Of a stretch of 64,000 nucleotides of DNA, positions 61,233-64,000 are shown piece by piece. The position numbers were made by a program, and so were the translations under genes. The DNA is from Tabrizicola sp. Lineage in GTDB: Bacteria > Pseudomonadota > Alphaproteobacteria > Rhodobacterales > Rhodobacteraceae. Location: the NCBI RefSeq assembly GCF_030373185.1, contig NZ_JAUCZH010000002.1:62001-126000 (forward strand), in the 5' to 3' direction. Numbering within the stretch: position 1 is the first letter of the stretch; each line of letters begins with the position of its first letter. The notes beneath the pieces are model-generated. The model worked only from the letters and a program-made list of their open reading frames with translations. It was not told the origin of the DNA and made no database searches.

Positions 61233-62207
61233 TTACTGCTGCGCCGCCATGATGGCGTTGACCACCACATCGCCATTTTCAGCGATGAAGCCATCCCAGA
61301 CCGATTTCACCGCCGCCTGGAATGCGGCTGCGTCGACATCGGTGTTCACTTCCATGCCGGCGGCCTTCAGCTCGTCGATCATGCCGGCCTCTTTTTCCTG
61401 CACCGCCTTGCGCTGCATCGCGATGGCTTCGGCGGCCACTTCAAGGACGACCTTCTGCTCATCGGCGGTCAGGCCGTTGAACTTGGCGTCGTTCATCACC
61501 AGAGCCAGCGCCGAATAAGCGTGCTGGGTCAGGCTCAGATACTTCTGCACCTCGTTGAACTTGAAGGACACGACGATGCCGATCGGATGGTCCTGCGCAT
61601 CGACGACGCCGGTTTCAAGCGCAGTGTAAAGCTCGGCCACCGGCAGCTGCAACGGGTTGGCACCAAGGGCGGCGAACATGTCGTTCAGCGCCTTGGAGTT
61701 GTTGACCCGCATGTTCAGCCCGGCAAGGTCAGCCGGCGTGCGCAGCGGACCACGGTTGTTGGTCATGTTCCGGTAGCCGTTTTCCGGAAAGCCCAGAACC
61801 TTCAGCCCGTGCTGGGTGAACTCGGCCGACAGGCCCTGCCCGATCTCGCCATCGAGCACCGCATAGGCGGTTTCGCGGGTCGGGAACATGAAGGGCAGTT
61901 CCAGCGCGCCGGCCTGCGGCACAAGGCCGGTAAAGTTGTTCAGGCCGGACATGGCGATGTCGATGATGCCCGACCGCGCGCCGTCGATCATGGCCGCGTC
62001 ATTGCCAAGCTGGCCCTGCGGGAAGATCGTGACGGTAACAGACCCGCCCGTCCGCGCCTCGACCTGTTCCTTGAAGAACAGCGACAGCGTCTGTTGCAGG
62101 TCGGTGTCGGGGGCTGCGTGGGCCAGTTTCAGCTCGGTCTGGGCCTGTGCCGACAGCGCGGCAAAGGCGAAGGCCGATGCAAGGCCAAGGGTTTTCAGTA
62201 GTTTCAT
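61233..62207 (-). CDS. TRAP transporter solute-binding protein (DctP family)
   Basis: 324 residues with a signal peptide (about 1-22, MKLLKTLGLASAFAFAALSAQAQ). TELKLAHAAPDTDLQQTLSLFF, FPQGQLGNDAAMIDGARSG, and the carboxylate-binding Arg in LNMRVNNSKALNDMFAALGA with PLPVAELYTALETGVVDAQDHP (shown in parts) are typical DctP. It captures an organic acid in the periplasm for the DctQM pair. Gene order DctQ-DctM-DctP is seen here. The cargo is probably a sugar acid such as gluconate, idonate or a ketogluconate, by linkage. Confidence 0.9.
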   Translation of the reverse strand: MKLLKTLGLASAFAFAALSAQAQTELKLAHAAPDTDLQQTLSLFFKEQVEARTGGSVTVTIFPQGQLGNDAAMIDGARSGIIDIAMSGLNNFTGLVPQAGALELPFMFPTRETAYAVLDGEIGQGLSAEFTQHGLKVLGFPENGYRNMTNNRGPLRTPADLAGLNMRVNNSKALNDMFAALGANPLQLPVAELYTALETGVVDAQDHPIGIVVSFKFNEVQKYLSLTQHAYSALALVMNDAKFNGLTADEQKVVLEVAAEAIAMQRKAVQEKEAGMIDELKAAGMEVNTDVDAAAFQAAVKSVWDGFIAENGDVVVNAIMAAQQ

Positions 62208-62231
62208 GGTGTAGTCCTCCCTTTGGATATA

Positions 62232-63512
62232 TCAGCCGCCAAGAACCTTGGCGGGTACGGTGATCAGTTCTGGAAAGATGATGAACAGGACAAGCAGCGC
62301 CACATAGGCTGCAAGGAATGGCGTGATGCCCCGGACAGCAACGCTCATCTGCACCTTGCCGACGCCGCAGATGACGTTCAGCACGGTGCCAACGGGCGGG
62401 GTCAGAAGGCCGATCGAACAGTTCATCACGAACATCAGGCCGAAATACACCGGGTCGATCCCCGCCATCTTCACCACTGGCATCAAAAGCGGCACCAGAA
62501 TCAGGATGGTGGGCGACAGGTCCATGACCATGCCGACCGCCAGCACGATCAGCATGATGACCAGCATCAGAAGGCGCGGGCTTTCGATCAGCGGTTCCAG
62601 CAAGACTGCCAGTTGTTGCGGCAGTTGCGCCACCGTGATCAGCCATGCAGCCACCATCGCGGCGCCGACAAGGAACATGACCATCGCCGTGGCCCGCCCG
62701 GCGGCGACCAGCACCTCGAACAGCAGCGCCAGCGTCAGCGTCCGGTAGACCAGCGCCGAGACCGCGATGGCATAGACCGCCGCCACCACCGCTGCTTCGG
62801 TCGGGGTAAAGACGCCCGAGCGGATGCCACCGATGATGATGACCGGCAGCAAAAGCGCCCATACACCTTCCTTGAACGCGGAAAGCCGTTCCGCGCCGCT
62901 GGCCTTTGGCAGGGTTGCGATGTCTTCCTTGCGCATCAGCAAGGACCAGACGACCATCAGCGTGATGCCCATCATCAGCCCTGGCGCGATGCCGGCCATG
63001 AACAGCTTGGCGATAGAGATATTGCCGGCTACCCCAATCAGAATCAGCGGCAGCGACGGCGGGATGATCGGCGCGATGATCCCGCCTGATGCCAAAAGCC
63101 CAAGGCTGCGCCCCTCGGGATAGCCAGCGTTGCGCATCATCGGATAAAGGATCGACACCAGCGCCGCCGCATCGGCCACGGCCGACCCGGAAAGCCCGGC
63201 CAGCACAATCGCCGTCAGCACCGCCACATAGCCAAGGCCGCCCCGCTTATGACCAACCAGCGTCATCGCAAGGCGCACGATCCGTTCGGACAGACCGCCC
63301 TTAGACATGACCTCGCCGGCGACCAGAAAGAACGGGATCGCCAGCAGGGGAAAGCTGTCCACCCCGTTGATCAGGCCTTGCGCCAGAATGTCAGGGCTGA
63401 AGGTGCCAAGCTGAAGCATCAGGGCCATCGACGCCAGCAAAAGCGCAAATGCCACGGGCAACCCGGCCAGAATGGCTACGAACAGAACACCAAGGAACAG
63501 GACCAGCGTCAT
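62232..63512 (-). CDS. TRAP transporter large permease (DctM family)
   Basis: 426 residues, about 12 spans. MTLVLFLGVLFVAILAGLPVAFALLL at the N-terminus, NGVDSFPLLAIPFFLVAGEVM, GLSGSAVADAAALVSILYPMM, ASGGIIAPIIPPSLPLILIG and LTPPVGTVLNVICG are all DctM hallmarks. It uses the sodium or proton gradient. It overlaps dctQ by 4 bp; the longer frame upstream lies in dctQ and was rejected. Confidence 0.93.
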   Translation of the reverse strand: MTLVLFLGVLFVAILAGLPVAFALLLASMALMLQLGTFSPDILAQGLINGVDSFPLLAIPFFLVAGEVMSKGGLSERIVRLAMTLVGHKRGGLGYVAVLTAIVLAGLSGSAVADAAALVSILYPMMRNAGYPEGRSLGLLASGGIIAPIIPPSLPLILIGVAGNISIAKLFMAGIAPGLMMGITLMVVWSLLMRKEDIATLPKASGAERLSAFKEGVWALLLPVIIIGGIRSGVFTPTEAAVVAAVYAIAVSALVYRTLTLALLFEVLVAAGRATAMVMFLVGAAMVAAWLITVAQLPQQLAVLLEPLIESPRLLMLVIMLIVLAVGMVMDLSPTILILVPLLMPVVKMAGIDPVYFGLMFVMNCSIGLLTPPVGTVLNVICGVGKVQMSVAVRGITPFLAAYVALLVLFIIFPELITVPAKVLGG

Positions 63513-63997
63513 TCGTCCCGGTCCATCCGGGCGATGCCGGTCTGCATCGGGTCGATGAGCCGAACCACGGCAATCGCGGCCATCAGAACCGCTGATACCA
63601 CGCCCGCCAGATAGAACAGCGCCGACGGCAGGCCGGTCAGCTGCGAGATGTTGTTCCAGTTGGACATGGTCTGGTTCAAGGCCCCGATGAACAGCATCCC
63701 CACCGCGATGATCACCACCACCCAACACAGCCGGCGAAGGGTGGGTACGGCACGCGGGAACAGCGCCTCGGAAAACTCGGCCACCGCCAGATGTTCCCCC
63801 CGGCGCAGCACCACCGCCGCCCCCAGCATGACCACCCAGACGAACCACAACCGCGCCAGTTCAACCGACTGCCGGATGCCCGATGAAAAGCCATAGCGCA
63901 GAACGACATTGGCAAAGACCAGCGCGATCATGGCCGCCAGCAGCACGGCGATCACAAGATCGACGATCGACCAAATTTGCCCGATCAGGCGCTTCAT
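63509..63997 (-). CDS. TRAP transporter small permease (DctQ family)
   Basis: 162 residues, four spans. LLAAMIALVFANVVLRYGFSSGIRQSVELARLWFVWVVMLGAAVVLRRGEHLAVA (shown in part) contains the conserved N-V-x-x-R-Y and E-x-A/x-x-F-V-W-x-x-x-L-G-A positions. It pairs with DctM to form the membrane unit. The start lies 3 bp from the window edge, so the promoter is outside. Confidence 0.88.
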   Translation of the reverse strand: MKRLIGQIWSIVDLVIAVLLAAMIALVFANVVLRYGFSSGIRQSVELARLWFVWVVMLGAAVVLRRGEHLAVAEFSEALFPRAVPTLRRLCWVVVIIAVGMLFIGALNQTMSNWNNISQLTGLPSALFYLAGVVSAVLMAAIAVVRLIDPMQTGIARMDRDE

Positions 63998-64000
63998 CGG

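Overview
The window is a high-GC, densely coded stretch of an alphaproteobacterial chromosome. Family content and gene order point to Rhodobacterales/Rhodobacteraceae: an mgd/mgs methylamine cluster, gpmI-envC-ctpA-rppH order, an Hsp20-DUF1150 pair, TRAP and LacI-linked sugar ABC systems. This placement is an inference from families; no rRNA, tRNA, complete insertion sequence, CRISPR array or prophage was seen.

Layout. (1) 1-8.8 kb: N-methylglutamate (NMG) pathway for monomethylamine. NMG dehydrogenase subunits mgdABCD and the start of NMG synthase (mgsA, partial mgsB) lie on the minus strand. Between them are an Amt-type transporter with a small one-span membrane protein (plus strand) and an XRE-cupin regulator. 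(2) 9-27.8 kb: mostly core genes: smc, a CidA/LrgB-like pair, a flavin reductase, a tRNA wobble-uridine methyltransferase (MnmD) divergent from a MnmC-like oxidase, two tandem EamA transporters, gpmI-envC-ctpA-rppH, a fused ATP sulfurylase/APS kinase, cytochrome b561, Hsp20 plus DUF1150 with a heat-shock-type promoter, and purEK. (3) 27.8-39.8 kb: myo-inositol utilisation: ABC importer, LacI regulator, two Gfo/Idh/MocA dehydrogenases, IolE-like isomerase, IolD, IolC, IolB and an IolJ-type aldolase. Near-identical TGCAACCGGTTGCA palindromes sit in both divergent promoter regions. (4) 39.8-47.1 kb: a gene graveyard. Remnants of two sugar ABC transporters, an enolase-superfamily enzyme, a Gfo/Idh enzyme, a UxaA-type large subunit, an SDR and a CoA-transferase carry frameshifts, nonsense codons and abrupt junctions. 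MaoC, a small UxaA subunit and an IclR regulator remain open. (5) 48-64 kb: sugar-acid locus: ribose-type ABC importer, two LacI regulators, 6-phosphogluconate dehydrogenase, SMP-30 lactonase, L-idonate 5-dehydrogenase, 2-hydroxyacid dehydrogenase, gluconate 5-dehydrogenase, gluconokinase, accessory enzymes and a TRAP transporter. GTTATCGATAAC-like palindromes recur in four of its promoter regions.

How they work together. The NMG genes would convert methylamine to a C1 unit plus ammonium, and the Amt protein may take up methylammonium or recover ammonium. The inositol genes take inositol through inosose, ring opening, isomerisation, phosphorylation and aldol cleavage; the final methylmalonate-semialdehyde dehydrogenase is not in the window. 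The sugar-acid genes can run L-idonate to 5-ketogluconate to gluconate to 6-phosphogluconate to ribulose-5-phosphate. No wholly new system was proven. The most unusual items are the cysteine-free MgdB, the Amt-linked small protein, the split MnmC activities and the decaying MaoC/UxaA/CoA-transferase locus, whose original pathway is not recognised.
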